A stretch of 64,000 nt of DNA from Triglochin maritima (Eukaryota > Streptophyta > Magnoliopsida > Alismatales > Juncaginaceae): assembly GCA_963682175.1 (NCBI GenBank), contig OY821777.1, positions 7,395,501 to 7,459,500 on the forward strand, written 5' to 3'. The position numbers and the translations under genes were made by a program. Under the pieces are notes generated by a model, which had not been told where the DNA came from, ran no database searches, and saw only the letters and a program-made list of their open reading frames with translations. Every line of letters starts with the position of its first letter. Within the stretch, counting starts at the first letter, position 1. Positions 43,855 through 56,099 of this stretch are shown here, piece after piece.

Positions 43855-45624
43855 TTACACCTCTGGCTCTTCCCGTGCACGACCACCACGATAGCCACCT
43901 CGACCGCCACCATAGCCACCATGACCTCCACCGTAACCTCCATGACCGTAGCCACCATGACCATACCCTCCGTGACCAAAGTAGCCTTGCTCTTCCATTT
44001 GCTTGCCACTATGGCCGCCGTGGTAGCCCCCATGCCCGTGCCCACCATGACCATGGTAGCCTTGCTCCTCTACGCCACCATGGTAGCCACCGTGACCGCC
44101 ATGATGTCCATGACCATATCCTCCATGATAGCCCTCTTCTTCCACTTTATCCTCTGAAGCTAAACAACCATAATATATATACTTACAAAAACAAAATCCA
44201 CATATATATCTTTCAACTGATGTACACGAAATAGTAATAAGCTACATGAATGTGCGCTTGAAATAGAGTGAATTTGTTTGAAAAAAAAGGCTAACCTTTT
44301 TTTAGTATTATAAAATGAAAAACCAGTTACATTCTTTAAGTTGTAGGCGAAAAAATAGTTAGGTGGAGTATTTTGTTTGTTAATTATGTGGTTATGTACA
44401 TAGTTTAAATGATAAAAGGTAAAAATTATATATTAAAGCCTCAATGGAAGAGCCGCATTCAGAAATTATATACGATAACAAGAGTTAGCGCACCGATTTC
44501 AAGCTATATATGAAAATTGGATACGCACACTTATGGAAATACAATCATATAATTTGAAATGATAACTGCTCATAGACCCAGGTAACGGGTCAGGCCGGCC
44601 CGACACGCAGGCACGACACGCCAGGCTAGTTCACCCGAGCTGGCACAGGCCAGCCGTGCCGTGCCGGCCCGACACGACCAGTTACCCAAGTCTAGCTGCT
44701 CATAACAAAAAAAATAGTAGTGTCACAAAAGGTTTAAAAATAATTATATCATATTTGGTAAAAAAATTGAAACTGAGATATTCAAATTAGTCTTACACCA
44801 AAAGGGTGATAGTCACATCTAAAAAAAATTGAAACTGAAATACCAGTTACCCAGGTGTAGCTGCTCTAAAGTTTAGTCTCATATTACATAATATGATAAT
44901 ATTGAGGTGAGATATAGTGACATGAGTCCATTACTACACTTATTTACCGACTTAAGTTTTGTGACAATAGATAAGTAGTGTGGATCGGTAGGCTTATGAG
45001 TGATGGACCGGGACCCAACTTGATGTGGGTTTGTGGACGAGACGTTACGAATAGTATACGAGCCTGAATCAACCGGAATTGTGGGAACTAAGTACTACAC
45101 CAAAAGAGTGATAGTCACATCTAGAATCTCACAACCTCTGGTGACTCACTAGCTTGACCCTGACGAGGACGTCAAGTGTTTAAGTGTGGTAGATTGTAAC
45201 ACCCCAAAGTATAGTACAACGTTGCCTGATATGAGAATGTTGGGATGTGATATAGTGACATGAGTACACTACTATATCACTTACCAACTTAAGTTGACAA
45301 TAAGTGAGTGTTATGAGTTAGTGAGCTCATGGGTGACGGACCGTGACCTGGGCTCGGTGCGAGTTCGGAGACGGGACGTTACACAAACACTAACAAAATT
45401 TCTACATTCTCCGTGTATGCATGAGTTAATTTATTTTCAAGAATAAATGGGTATAGCATACCCATCCATGGTTGATAATTCACTGATTCAGGGAGGTCTT
45501 TTTTTCCAGGGAGATGGTTTTCTTCAGGGACGCCTCTTGCTGAGACCTCCGAAGTGATGAGAACCACAGCTGCAAAAAAAGAGCACAACAACACAACCAC
45601 AGACTTGGAGCAACCCATCTCCAC
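43855..45624 (-). CDS. Secreted glycine/histidine/tyrosine-rich protein (GRP)
   Basis: Two exons: 45462-45624 and 43855-44153 (phase 1 junction, WMG|GTATGC donor and CTTCAG|AGGATAAAG acceptor), giving 153 aa. Residues 1 to about 29 are a signal peptide (MEMGCSKSVVVLLCSFFAAV, then VLITSEVSARG). The mature part begins with a charged segment (EENHLPGKKDLPESVN), then EDKVEEEGYHGG and many GGYGHG, GYHGG and GHGG repeats, ending RGGYRGGRAREEPEV. This architecture matches plant cell-wall or apoplastic glycine-rich proteins (GRP3/nodulin-related type). The start could be the second Met, two codons later. The His/Tyr content could bind metal or crosslink, but that is inference. The 1.3 kb intron holds a MITE and LTR-like repeats. 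Confidence 0.85.
44573..44694. mobile_element. Small hAT-like MITE in the GRP intron
   Basis: A 122 bp GC-rich element with imperfect terminal inverted repeats (TAGACCCAGGTAACGGGTC and the inverse of GACCAGTTACCCAAGTCTA). The flanks are ACTGCTCA (44565-44572) and GCTGCTCA (44695-44702), an 8 bp target duplication with one mismatch. The interior contains GGCCGGCCCGACACG-type motifs in both orientations, so the strand can fold back. A related right-end fragment is near 44843-44866. Confidence 0.7.
44895..45383. repeat. Two diverged copies of a TGTAACACCCC...GACGTTACA repeat
   Basis: The segment 45195-45383 (189 bp) starts TGTAACACCCCAAAGTATAG and ends GAGACGGGACGTTACA. A diverged copy of its right three-quarters lies at about 44905-45055 (GAGATATAGTGACATGAGTC ... 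GGACGAGACGTTACG). The TG..CA ends and GACGTTACA terminus resemble the family A LTR end. No matching target duplication was found. Likely LTR-derived or TRIM-like. Short direct repeats (ACACCAAAAGxGTGATAGTC at 44793 and 45098) lie nearby. Confidence 0.6.
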
Positions 45625-45677
45625 AATTCTATTATATGCACCTTGTTTTGGTGGTGGAGTCTATGGACTCGAACTCC

Positions 45678-45685
45678 TATTTATA
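45678..45685 (-). promoter_or_regulatory. TATA box of the glycine-rich protein gene
   Basis: TATAAATA on the minus strand (in GGTATCTATAAATAGGAG), about 55 bp before the start codon at 45624. Confidence 0.7.
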
Positions 45686-48654
45686 GATACCAGAGACGTG
45701 CATGGGAGGCTTTGTTGCACTACTTTGTCTTGCGTCCCATATGCTTTAACGATTTCGTCGTGAGAATTTCAACTTGGATGTGGAAATTATTCTTCTAAAG
45801 TAACAACTTTTATCATTACGATCGTTTTTTTTTGCTCCAAATTCCCACCCTTTTAATCCTTTATGTGTAGGATGAGGCATTTAGTTTACTGGTCGCTTTC
45901 ACCAGCTAGTAATGCGGATGAGATTTAACCGAGATTGAAATCCCACATAGATTTTGTTGGACTTGTTAATGTGGAAATCTAGGAAAGACATCGGAAAACA
46001 ATGTTCACTAACCACACTTTGTATTATTAAATTATATTTATCCGTTGCGATGGTATATTCGTCCGTCATGTTCTCTCCTAGCTTTAGACTTCCAACATTC
46101 TCCTTAATCCATCACACACGCCCACAGTCATCACTTATCAATCTACAAATTCGGAAATAAGGTTCTAGACAACGAAGATTAGTATAGTACTATCTCCGAG
46201 GTTTTGTGTCGGATACTAAATTTATAGCACCATTTGAATGAACAGTTTGTTCCAAGTAAATAGTGTCAAATTGGCTAAAAAAGGAGCTGCTCATTACCAA
46301 ACATGAAACAAGCATTACAACTTGAAATGTTGTCCCCACAAATCTTGAGAAGGAAGAAAAGGTACGATTAATATATACAAGAATAAAGCATCACTTACTA
46401 GTTCAAAATTAAAAGAAAGTGATAGATTATTGGTACTTTTGTTTGCACTACCAAGTAGAAATTTACTTTTACAAGATCATAAATTTTATTTACAGAAAAA
46501 AATGGAAATACTTCGAGTACACGTACACTCTTAATCACATTAACCAAACAATAAATACTATTCAAAATACAAACCAGTCAACTATTAAAATTATCCACAA
46601 GAATCACTCAGTAAGGAATAAGATGTCCCAAAAAAGTTAGATATTTTCATTCGAATCAGAAGTGCGATTGCCTTTTTCCTTCCAATAAAGATTATCAAAC
46701 TAAACATTTACGCTCTTACGTATTCGGCCTTGCTGATAATCCCTCTGATATCCTTTTACGACAGATTGGACTGGGCCTTAGTTTACCGTCAGAAAAATAT
46801 TTTAATTGGATTTGTTTGGGCTGGGCTCGGCTGTATAGAGGCCCATAAAGTCAATGGATTGAGCTTGGGTTGATTTGTTTAGTTTAAATTCGAATCGGAA
46901 CCACAGGTTAGTCCTTTGATTAATAATTCATAAGTTGTCTTGACTCCACTTAGCTGTCTTGTGCTAAGATGCATCCCATTATGCATATGTGATTCATAAC
47001 CTAAGATCAGCGTGACGTCATTATGGTGACGTATTTAAGATCGTGGGTGCTTAAAATGTCACAAGTCCCAACCGTTGCCAGCTCGGCAAAGAGGACGAGA
47101 GGATCACAACTTATTTAGATTCTATATAATAATTATACAACAATTCTAGTTTTGATCACGATATAACATCCAAATTCAGCTCAAAAGAGAGAAGCAATTT
47201 TAATGTAAATATTAGAATAAGGAGAAAATGAGGAGTTATCTAACGAAGAAATTAAATATCCCAATACTCTCCAGAACGTGTAGGTGTAGCAGCAGCTGGT
47301 TAGAAGCATATGAGCGAAGTGTCTCTTGTTACTTCAAATCTGACTTCTGCGAGGAAACAAATGTTTGCTGCTCTTCCCAAGAGATAAGATGTTGGGACTC
47401 TAATTATATCCTCAAGTTTGGAGTGGCTCAACTATCCCAAAAATAAAGGTAAGTCTAGATGATTTTCCAATTACAATTTTTTTACCAATATGCATGTGGG
47501 AAATGCAAAAGAGAGAGAAGATCTATGAAGTCAGCTGTGACCTTCTTGGAATCTTGGCTACCGTGGAGGTTTTAAAAACAGTGACAATTGATTTACTTTT
47601 ACTAGTCAAAAATTTAATCAGTATTTTCCAAAAATGTTTCAATGCTTTCGGTACATTCCAACAAAAGATTGTACTATTTATATCCTTTAATTTCCAATTT
47701 ACATTAATAGTAACCCCTTTAGCTTAAACTTTTTTTATATTTCAACTATTCTACTAATCCAATCTCATTTTAAATCTCAACCTCCAAACATTAGAATAAG
47801 ACGGTTCATATTCGATTTCTGGTTTTGACTATCCCTTTAACTTAAATTTGAGTTAACCTTTAACATTGAAATAATGTCTTACCGTGGCTAGATTTATAAA
47901 TCTTAAATATAAGATAACTCCAAGTTATGACGAGGGGATTGAGAGAAGGGCAGCGGAAGAGTCCAAGAATGCTTCAAATTGAAGTAACATTTTAATTGAA
48001 GTCAAATGCAAGATTAGGTTGGGGTTGGGGTCTACAAGAAAACTTGGCATGATTAGTCTATGATCTTGTATAATTAACGTAACCTTTATTAGATCAACAA
48101 AGAGAGAAAAAAATACGCGAAACACTTAGGCGAGGTCACAAATGGTGCTTATGAATATTGTGGAGGGGGAAACAGGAACTACAAGGATCAATCATGTTTA
48201 TCGGATATTATTGGGGAATATTCAATTTCAATTGAGATAGTATCAATCATTTTCTTTTCAATAGGAAGAAAAATCTACAATCCTAATTACAACTTCCAAT
48301 CCAATTAGTTATGATTAGACCCCAAAAAAAAAAGAAATATGTGTGCAAATTTTGTAACCCAAACCAATGTAAAACGAAATTCCATGAGCTCAAACAGGCA
48401 AAACCATATACTAGAATATTCCTTACGTCTACAATTATGTACAGTGTAAACAAACATGTCATAGAAATGCACAGATACCCCCACAAGAGGGGAAAACACC
48501 TAATTGCCCCAAATCCAACATGAAATCTACACCACCACCAACATAACTACTAACTAGCCATCCTCATGTGAACCTAAATAACAAGAGAAACAAGAGAGAG
48601 AAAAAGGGTTGACCGATCTTCAACCTCCAAATTGCACAAACAATTAAACTAGAA
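45686..48654. other. Intergenic region between GRP and VQ genes
   Basis: About 3 kb without a recognised gene. Left end is the GRP promoter; right end the VQ gene 3' region. Short ORFs at 47228-47446 and 48311-48523 show no family features. No clear transposon ends were seen. Confidence 0.55.
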
Positions 48655-49107
48655 TCAACTCTTCTCCGGCAGTTCACCAGATAAGTCACTTATAGTACTA
48701 GAAGTAGAACTGGAAGGGAGTTGAGGGCATTGCTGGAAAATGCTCTGAAAGAAGACATCTATGTCACCAACATCACCCAAACACATTGATCCATAATCTT
48801 CTTCTTTAATCCATTCCTCCAGCCCAAAACTACCTTCTCCAAGCTCAATTTTGGTGGGCGAAGATGGACCCACTTTTTTGGTATTTATCCGAGATACGTT
48901 TTTCGTCTTTGCGTTTTTCCCCGTGAGGCTCTGGACAAGCTCTCGGAAGTTGATGGCGTCAATCTTTATGATCTCCGGTGCTACAACATGCACAATTCTA
49001 ATCTTTTGCTTCTCCTTTGTTATTGCGTGCGAGTCTCCAGCAATTGAGAGGGCTCGAGGGACCGAAGAGGATGCATTTTCTTGGAATGCAAATGATTTGG
49101 ACATCAT
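48655..49107 (-). CDS. VQ-motif protein (VQ17/VQ25-like)
   Basis: A 150 aa plant transcriptional cofactor; VQ proteins typically bind WRKY factors and tune stress or developmental transcription in the nucleus or plastid. The VQ motif is FRELVQSLTG at residues 54-63, preceded by KIRIVHVVAPEIIKIDAIN, a context typical of the VQ17/VQ25 group. The C-terminus is acidic and Ser-rich with aromatic residues (SFGLEEWIKEEDYGSMCLG, DIDVFFQSIFQQCPQLPSSS). The start was placed at MMSKSFAFQENASSS (49105-49107); the longer frame to 49311 is upstream leader with translated UTR. Intronless, as is usual for this family. A TATA-like box lies 131 bp upstream. Confidence 0.92.
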   Translation of the reverse strand: MMSKSFAFQENASSSVPRALSIAGDSHAITKEKQKIRIVHVVAPEIIKIDAINFRELVQSLTGKNAKTKNVSRINTKKVGPSSPTKIELGEGSFGLEEWIKEEDYGSMCLGDVGDIDVFFQSIFQQCPQLPSSSTSSTISDLSGELPEKS

Positions 49108-49237
49108 GAATTCTTTCTTTATAGGGGATAGATAGATAGATAGGAGAGAGAAAGATAGAGATTGATCAAAATTAATGGTTGAAGGAGAAGGTGGTGTTGG
49201 TGGTGAAGTGCATATGGGAGAGTAGGGAGGTGTGAGA

Positions 49238-49245
49238 TATAAATA
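49238..49245 (-). promoter_or_regulatory. TATA-like box of the VQ gene
   Basis: TATTTATA on the minus strand (in CACTATTTATATCTCAC), about 131 bp upstream of the chosen start codon. This supports transcription start after it, and so a start codon at 49107 rather than 49311. Confidence 0.6.
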
Positions 49246-51744
49246 GTGGTGATGGGTAATTGTGAATAGAATAGATAGATGCAACTGGGAGTTCCTACCA
49301 CTTTCCCACATGCTTCTTCAAGACAAAATTACAACAAAAGGAAAAAGGTAAGAAAAGGCGTTCCTTGTAAACAAATGGGTATCTTCTCCGTCGGGTGATG
49401 CGTGCATCTCCCTTAAATATACATATATTAATTATGGATGCAAGACTTTTAACCTTCATGTGTCCACACTTGCAAATGATATCAATTTCCTTGTCCCTGA
49501 CCCCACCAAAGAAAAATCTATGTCAATCTTCTTTGAATTTTGGTTAAGCACAGGATAAGTTATATTGATGGATCACATCAATAGTTGCAAATGGGAAAAT
49601 TCAAAACATGCATGTGTTCTTAGCTTGGATCTTCGAGTTTAGACTGCCTTTAATGAGTGGTCTTTTTCGGGCGCCTGAAAAGTCTTCCCTTGATGGGGGG
49701 TGGATTTTCAGGCGGGTATCCGTCCGGGTGCCCAATCCGGGGGGTCACGTGGCCTCCTCCGGATTGTGTGATTTTTTGTTTTTAAAAATATTTTAAAAAT
49801 TATTTAAATTTTTTTTTTCAAAAAAACATATACAGAAATATATTTTTTATTTGCTTATATATTTTTTAAATTTTGGTATTTTTTGTGTTTTATTTAGAAT
49901 TGATCCTAAATGAGGTGGATGAGAGAGAATGCAGTCGATTTAGTTATTTTTTGGGTGTGGTTAAAAAACTTTTAGGAAGATTAATTTGAGACGGTCACTC
50001 TAACATAGAATGCATATCTAATAGAGAAAATCAGGGGCTGTTATTCTTATATACAGCTGGTCATTTAATTGACTCTCACATGCTGTTGTCAGTTGTCACT
50101 TCACTGCCTGATATCCTTTCCTTGGCTGGCGTAGCTTTTCATAATTTTATGGGAAGTACTAATTGCCTTCGTTAAAAGAAATCATGGATGGTAACAAGTT
50201 TGTGTCTTGTCACTTTTGTTTCTGTCTCCCAATCAATAATAAAATTAGCACGTTTGATTTGATGACACCGTGTCTTTTGTATTTTAACTTGGTCAGCTTT
50301 TAAGATTATAGGGTATATAATTTGACCTTAGAAGATATGTGCCTGTGTGGGAATATCATTCCATTAAGGGAGTGTTTGGTTGGGGGTATCTGAAATGGAA
50401 TGGAATGAATTTCGTTCAATTTTAGTGTTTGGTTTGTTTATTTTGGGTCCAGAATTTGAATCCATTCCAGTCCATACTTAGGAATTAGAACCTTACCTAC
50501 CTACTATAGAATAAAAATCCATTCCAGCATGGTATGAGATTCTCATTCCATTCCATTTCATCCCAGCCAACTAAACTAAGTTGTTGAATCAATGCCGCTA
50601 TCAATTTTCAAGAAAAATGTCTGTAGTAGGGAATTAGAGCCCCCAAACTAACTTGTATATGAATTATGAAAAGTTTGTTGGAAATTTTGAAATCTGATTT
50701 TCCAATTTAAAAATTCATGTATAATATGGCTTCCTCTTCTTCCTTTCAATCCCCTAGAAGTAATGGAAAACTTCACATGAAGGAGGGAAGGTGAGTTCCC
50801 CAATTAGCTTCCGACAAATAACCAATCACACACATTCCCGAATACAATGGTGAAAGAGTAATTAGCTCATCATCATTTAGGATTTTTAACCGATAAAAGT
50901 ATTCCACTACATCATTTGGTGAAGGGAATCGCTAGTCTTTTCTAACATCGTCAAAATTTTATATCTGTTCGGCAACACAATAAAAAATCAACTGCGCCCA
51001 TTAGTTGTTGTGGACGAACTTTCATTAGATATTAATTTCAACATCAATAACAAAGAAAATTAATTATTGAGCTCCAATAATAATCAAAAATTAAGAACCG
51101 TAAAACTATTTAGTATTCATTGGAAGTACTACATTCCATTGAAAATAAGGTGTTAGCGGACCGCCAAGAAATTTCATGACATAAAAAACTACACGCACCC
51201 CTGCCGGCTGCCATGAGCCAATGATTTTTAAAAAAAAAATTATTTTGATAAGGTTGGATTGATGTTTACTTTGCCAATTTGGGATCTTTCAATCATCAAG
51301 CGGACATAGTGGCGAACGTATATTATTGTCTTCCAATCACTCTATCTAATAGATATCGTACCATTTAAATCACTTGTTTATCTATTCCGAGCAAACTACC
51401 GAGATACCATTAATTATTCCGAGCAAACTACTCTGACATTTGTGATGTTTGCAATTTCTCTTCGGACGTAAAAAAAGACATCCAAACAATTTTAATACAC
51501 ATCAGTGTTTGGGTTGTATGCTTGAATTTTGCTCACAAAATGTACAACCGGAAGAAACAGAATACTTGTAACTTCTCAACGTCTGGGAATTTTCCCGAGA
51601 CCCTACTAGACGTTACAATCCAAATTCCTTCCAAAACCATGTGTTTCACTTAGGCGTTGATCGCATGTTGTGTGAACCAGACAACCTTAGAAGTTAGAAA
51701 GAAGATTCCAAATTCCTTTTCCAATTCACCAAATCGTTACCATA
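49246..51744. other. Intergenic region with a MITE-like fold-back
   Basis: No gene recognised. A GC-rich patch with GGGCGCCTGAAAAG and TCAGGCGGG lies at 49668-49760, followed by poly-A/T DNA. A fold-back element is at 50368-50577. Direct copies of ATTCCGAGCAAACTAC occur near 51387 and 51417. Confidence 0.55.
50368..50577. mobile_element. MITE-like fold-back element
   Basis: The ends are inverted copies: GGGAGTGTTTGGTTGGGG at the left, CCCAGCCAACTAAAC at the right, with an identical 17 bp inner arm (GAAATGGAATGGAATGA at 50392-50408 and its inverse at 50543-50559). The GTTTGGTT end and nearby TAA are reminiscent of PIF/Harbinger MITEs, but the target duplication is unclear. Confidence 0.5.
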
Positions 51745-53146
51745 GTAAAAGTTAGATGTAACAAAACTTGGACTCTTGTCCCTCTTAAATCCGGAGTCAA
51801 ACCTGTAGGATAGGATGTAAATGGATTTATAAAATTAAATATAATAGTAATAGAACTATAGAGATATATAAGACTCGTCTTGTAGCAAAAGACTACACTC
51901 AAACTTATGGGTTAGACTACTTAGAAACCTTCGCTCATGTAGCTAAGATGAACACAGTTCGTGTTCTCCTATCTATAGTCATAAACAAAGGATGATCTTT
52001 CAAATGGATGTTAAAAAACACTTTTCTCCAAGGGAACCTTGAAGAAGAAGTTTACATGACACCTCCTCCGGGCATCAATTCAACTCCCAATCAAGTATGT
52101 AAGTTGCACAAATCAATCTACGGATTGAAACAATCACCTCGCGCATGGTATGCCAAGCTAAACCTATCTTTTTAAAAAGCTCCGCAGATGCTTCTATGTT
52201 TATTAAACACTATAATAACATCACTACTATAGTTTTAGTCTACGTTGATGACATTATTATCACAGGATATTGTGATAAAGAAATAACTCTGGTTAAAAGA
52301 TACCTAAAATCAAAATTTGACATAAAGGACCTTGGTTTCTTAAAATATTTTCTAGGAATAGAATTTGCTTATTCAAAAAGGAGGTTGTTTTTATCTCAAA
52401 GAAAATATATTCTTGACTTGCTACATGAAACTGGTAAGTTAGGATCCAAACCGGCCAACACCCCTATTGAGACAAATCGCAAGGTTGGTCCAACAGAAGG
52501 TGAACCAATTAAGGACATCGGTCAATTTCAAAGACTAGTTGGAAAACTCATCTATCTCATTGTTACTAGGCCAGATATCACCTATGTCGTAACCACTGTT
52601 AGTCAATTCATGCATGCTCCACACACACATCACCTAGATATAATTGATCATATTATGTGTTATCTCAAGAAAACTCCAGGACAAAGACTATAGATGAGAC
52701 AAAATAATTCTAATACCATAATTGATTACTCGGATGCAGATTGGGCCAGAAGTCATGATCGAAAATCCACTACGGGCTTCTACACATTCGTAGGAGGCAA
52801 CCTTGTAACTTGGAGAAACAAAAAACAAAATGTTGTGGCTAGATCAAGCGCTGAAGTTGAATACCGTGCTATGACCTCAACTACAAGTGAACTCATATGG
52901 CTCAAGCAACTTTTCAAAGACATGAAACAACCATACACCGATCCAATGCAAATTTTCTGTGACAACAACGCCGCGCGCCACATAGCATCAAATCCAGTCT
53001 TCCATGAAATGACTAAACATATCGAGGTTGATTGTCACTTCATCCGTGAGAAGATCCAATCAAAAGATATAGAAGTTCCTTACATTCCAAGCAAAGAACA
53101 ACTTGCTGACATTTTTACCAAAGGGTTGGATCACAAACAGTTTTAA
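51745..53146 (+). mobile_element. Ty1/copia reverse transcriptase-RNase H remnant
   Basis: A degraded pol end. Reverse transcriptase blocks in order: [70 protein letters not shown], then YVDDIIITG (the catalytic YVDD box) and FDIKDLGFLKYFLGIE. RNase H blocks: YSDADWARSHDRKSTTGF, ARSSAEVEYRAM and the CDNNAA stretch. The final part, PSKEQLADIFTKGL, ends the polyprotein at 53146. Frameshifts near 51810 and 52170 and stops (TGA near 51994, TAG near 52691) kill it. Gag, protease, integrase and the 5' LTR are absent. Confidence 0.9.
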
Positions 53147-53192
53147 CAAATCCTACTCAAGTTGGGATCATTTAATCTCTTCCAGACCCAAC

Positions 53193-53203
53193 TTGAGGGG
53201 ACG
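53193..53203 (+). promoter_or_regulatory. Polypurine tract of the copia remnant
   Basis: TTGAGGGGACG sits immediately before the TGTTGAAAATA start of the 3' LTR and about 45 bp after the pol stop, the usual place for the plus-strand primer. Confidence 0.65.
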
Positions 53204-53456
53204 TGTTGAAAATATATCGCAAATATAGCAAACTAACCAAAATTGGCTCAGAGGATCTCATCATAGCCGTTACACTAATCAAGACAATCTCCTCCTCAAC
53301 TACATCACTCAAGATCAAGCACACATCACTCAACTCCAAAGTTGGAAAGTCTCTAATGGATCTATTTCAACCAATTTATCTTGTACACTATATATTCACA
53401 CAAGTGTAAGAAATATTATCAATCAATAACAAAATAAAATCTTCCATACCCGCACA
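53204..53456 (+). mobile_element. Copia 3' LTR (probable extent)
   Basis: Starts TGTTGAAAATATATCGC directly after the polypurine tract. It contains a TATA-like CACTATATATTC near 53387 and is taken to end CATACCCGCACA. The right border is inferred only from a CA end; no matching target duplication could be used because the 5' side is lost. Confidence 0.5.
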
Positions 53457-55614
53457 AATTTAATAGTCTTTACCCACAACTTTAGTAGAACTGTTTATCC
53501 GAAACATCTATTCTCTCTTCTTCCACACACCTTCAAATATTACGTGTGTGTATTTCGTGAAAGACAGAGCCGTGACTATAATAGTAGATGAGAAAATAGT
53601 CAATTTTGTAATGTAAATGTGCAGCTCAACTGCTTCCAACCCCCTTCGTTAAACCTAAACTTAATAATCTATATAAGTATATATTTAAGATCTTCGAATG
53701 CTACCAGACAAGTTGAAGAGATATACATGGCATAGGATAATTTTATTTTTTTGAAAGCTACATGGCGTAGGTCGTAGGATAATGATCAAGATAGAAATAT
53801 GCCATTATCTTGGAATGGGGCCAAAATAACGTCAGTGTTACCAGCACATACTTCAAAAAGAAAGCTTTTGCCAGCAGATGATCTTTCATTTCGACCCTTT
53901 GTTTTCGTGTTAAAATATATATTCTACTAATGACGGCAAAATTGGGACGTAAGCCCTAAAATTTCCGTTTCGTTTTTGCCATGTGCTAAGATATAACGCT
54001 GTGTATCGTTCGTCGAAGTGGAGGTATAATATATAGTCTTAACTGGCGGATTTAGGTTAATAAATGCATGTGCAACTAAATAAATATCTCTCCACTTTAA
54101 GTGCTTACATATGCACAAGAATAATATTATATATATGCATAATATATGTTTTTATGATAAAAAATTGCACTAGTGGGGATGCACTAGGGTTTTATTTTTC
54201 AAAACTGAATCCTCTCGCCTTTTTTGTTATACAACCGTTGTATGGCGGGTTCGATCCTCAAATCACATTTACCACAGTACCATGCATGTGTGAGTTTTCA
54301 GGTATATATCCATATTTCATATCCCAAAATTAGTGATTCATATAATATGATACGGTATTTTGACGAATATTTCTGAAAGTACAACGAAATCGGAAAGTTA
54401 ATGTTCATTTGATGACATCGCATTACAATTAATACAACAATATATATCATATTATTAATTAAAAAAGGTTCTTACAAATAAAACAAGCATACATCAAATG
54501 CTATCATTTTTTGTTGCTGAAACTTATCAGAATTATAATTGCTTTCAGGAAGAGAGAGTTGCAATTAGTGCCTTTTCCTCTTTTTTTCCCCTATAGACTA
54601 CATTTGCTAGCAGGTGGACATAATACCTGTAAAAAAATTACAAGAAAGGAAACAGAATGAATATGCACATACTTGACCAAGCTGCTCTTTGAGTCTTCAG
54701 CCTCAATGGGACCACAAGATATGCCTTAAAGACAACCTGTGCTGAAATCTCTTTATAAATCCAGGTGGGAGTTGAATATTAAATTGGAACATGCAAGTGT
54801 GCAACATGGTGTAGGTTTGAAGTTTTAAAACACAATGATTTGCGTCGGAGGGGGTGACCTCATAAGCATCACTAGGAAAGTAGGAATCTTGTACACCAAA
54901 TGTCAAATCATTAATGATATGTTTAATTCGTGTCTTTGGATTGTAATAGAAATATATCCTTAGAACTCCATCCAATTGTTTTGGACATGATTGAGTTGGC
55001 TGATAATCTTCGTGCTAAAAACACCTCATGATTGACTTAAAATTCTAGGTATTATATAACATTTATTCTAGGAAATGGTTTACAGCGTCCATAGTGGAGT
55101 CCCCAATTTTGCCACGTTTTTTGGCATTTGCCCTCCTAAATTCCTATTTTAACGTGCAAGCAAGTTATTAAATTTATTTTAATAATGAGACAACACTTTC
55201 TAATTTTCTTCTTCTTCGAACCTGCTAATACTTTGTTGTTTGATGTCTTTGTGCCATGCAAAACTGTAGTAACTATTTAATACTGCAACTTTATTGATTT
55301 TCTCATCTCAATTGAATGTTAGTAACTTGTCTTCTGGTTTTCTCATCTCCTCTGTTATCCACCTCTTCCCCTTACCACGCATATTTCCCCTCCCTAAACC
55401 ATTTCGTTTTCAGTTTTCTAGATCGTCCAATGTTTCGTAATGGAAGATTTAGTATTTCTTTCCATAAATTTTCTAGTCCATTTTTGTTTACATTCGGCAT
55501 TTCTGTTTATCAGATATTTGAGTTTTCGTCGCGTCTACAATTTTTAATTGTTGTTTTCATTTCTTGATGTCAGATTTGAATGGCCCCTGCTGAATTTTTC
55601 GATAGTCTTTCTGT
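53457..55614. other. Intergenic region between copia and gypsy remnants
   Basis: No recognised gene. A 90-codon minus-strand ORF at 54703-54975 (DGVLRIYFYYNPKTRIKHII) has protein-like composition but no family that I recognise; it could be a fragment of an unknown gene. The rest is AT-rich. Confidence 0.5.
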
Positions 55615-56065
55615 TGTATCCTAACCATTGATTAACGGTTAATGGTATTTAGGTGATGGCTTGGAGAGGTTTTGAGATGGACGTTTGAGATCAATTTTGA
55701 GAAGTATGAGGTATAATCTCTCTCTCTCACACACACACTCACACACTCTCATCTCTCTCTCGCCTCCTCTCTCAACCCATTTCTCTTCCGGTTTGAGGCG
55801 CCGACGACGTGGGGTGACCGGCGAGCACGAGTGTTGCAGTTGGAGTTGCCGGAGGTGCAAAGATCGTCGCTTGTGTGAGGAGTTCGTCGGAAAATAAGAG
55901 CGGGTGCGAGGAGACGCTCGTCGTGGGTCTTCAAAGGCTTCTTCAAACCTTAAATGTATGTCAAACTTGCTTTTACGCTCACCTAAGTTTCGTGTGAGTG
56001 TTGGAGCGGTTGACGGTAGACCAAAAGGCTCGTTGGACTTCTGTTCAGCAGTTTTTCTGTTGTGT

Positions 56066-56096
56066 TCGGTCGACCGAATGGTGTTTCGGCCGACCA
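56066..56096. repeat. Two palindromes left of the nested LTR (gypsy LTR)
   Basis: CGGTCGACCG (centre 56071.5) and CGGCCGACC (centre 56091.5), 20 bp apart. They are the start of the host LTR array, which continues at 57603 after the nested LTR. Confidence 0.85.
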
Positions 56097-56099
56097 TTG

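Noticed and set aside
43596..44234. 212-codon His/Asp-rich plus-strand ORF
   Set aside because: It is the antisense of the Gly/His-rich exon of the secreted protein on the minus strand.
49108..49311. N-terminal extension of the VQ protein
   Set aside because: A TATA-like box at 49238-49245 lies within it, and the extension is low-complexity leader sequence; family members begin near MSKSF-like starts.
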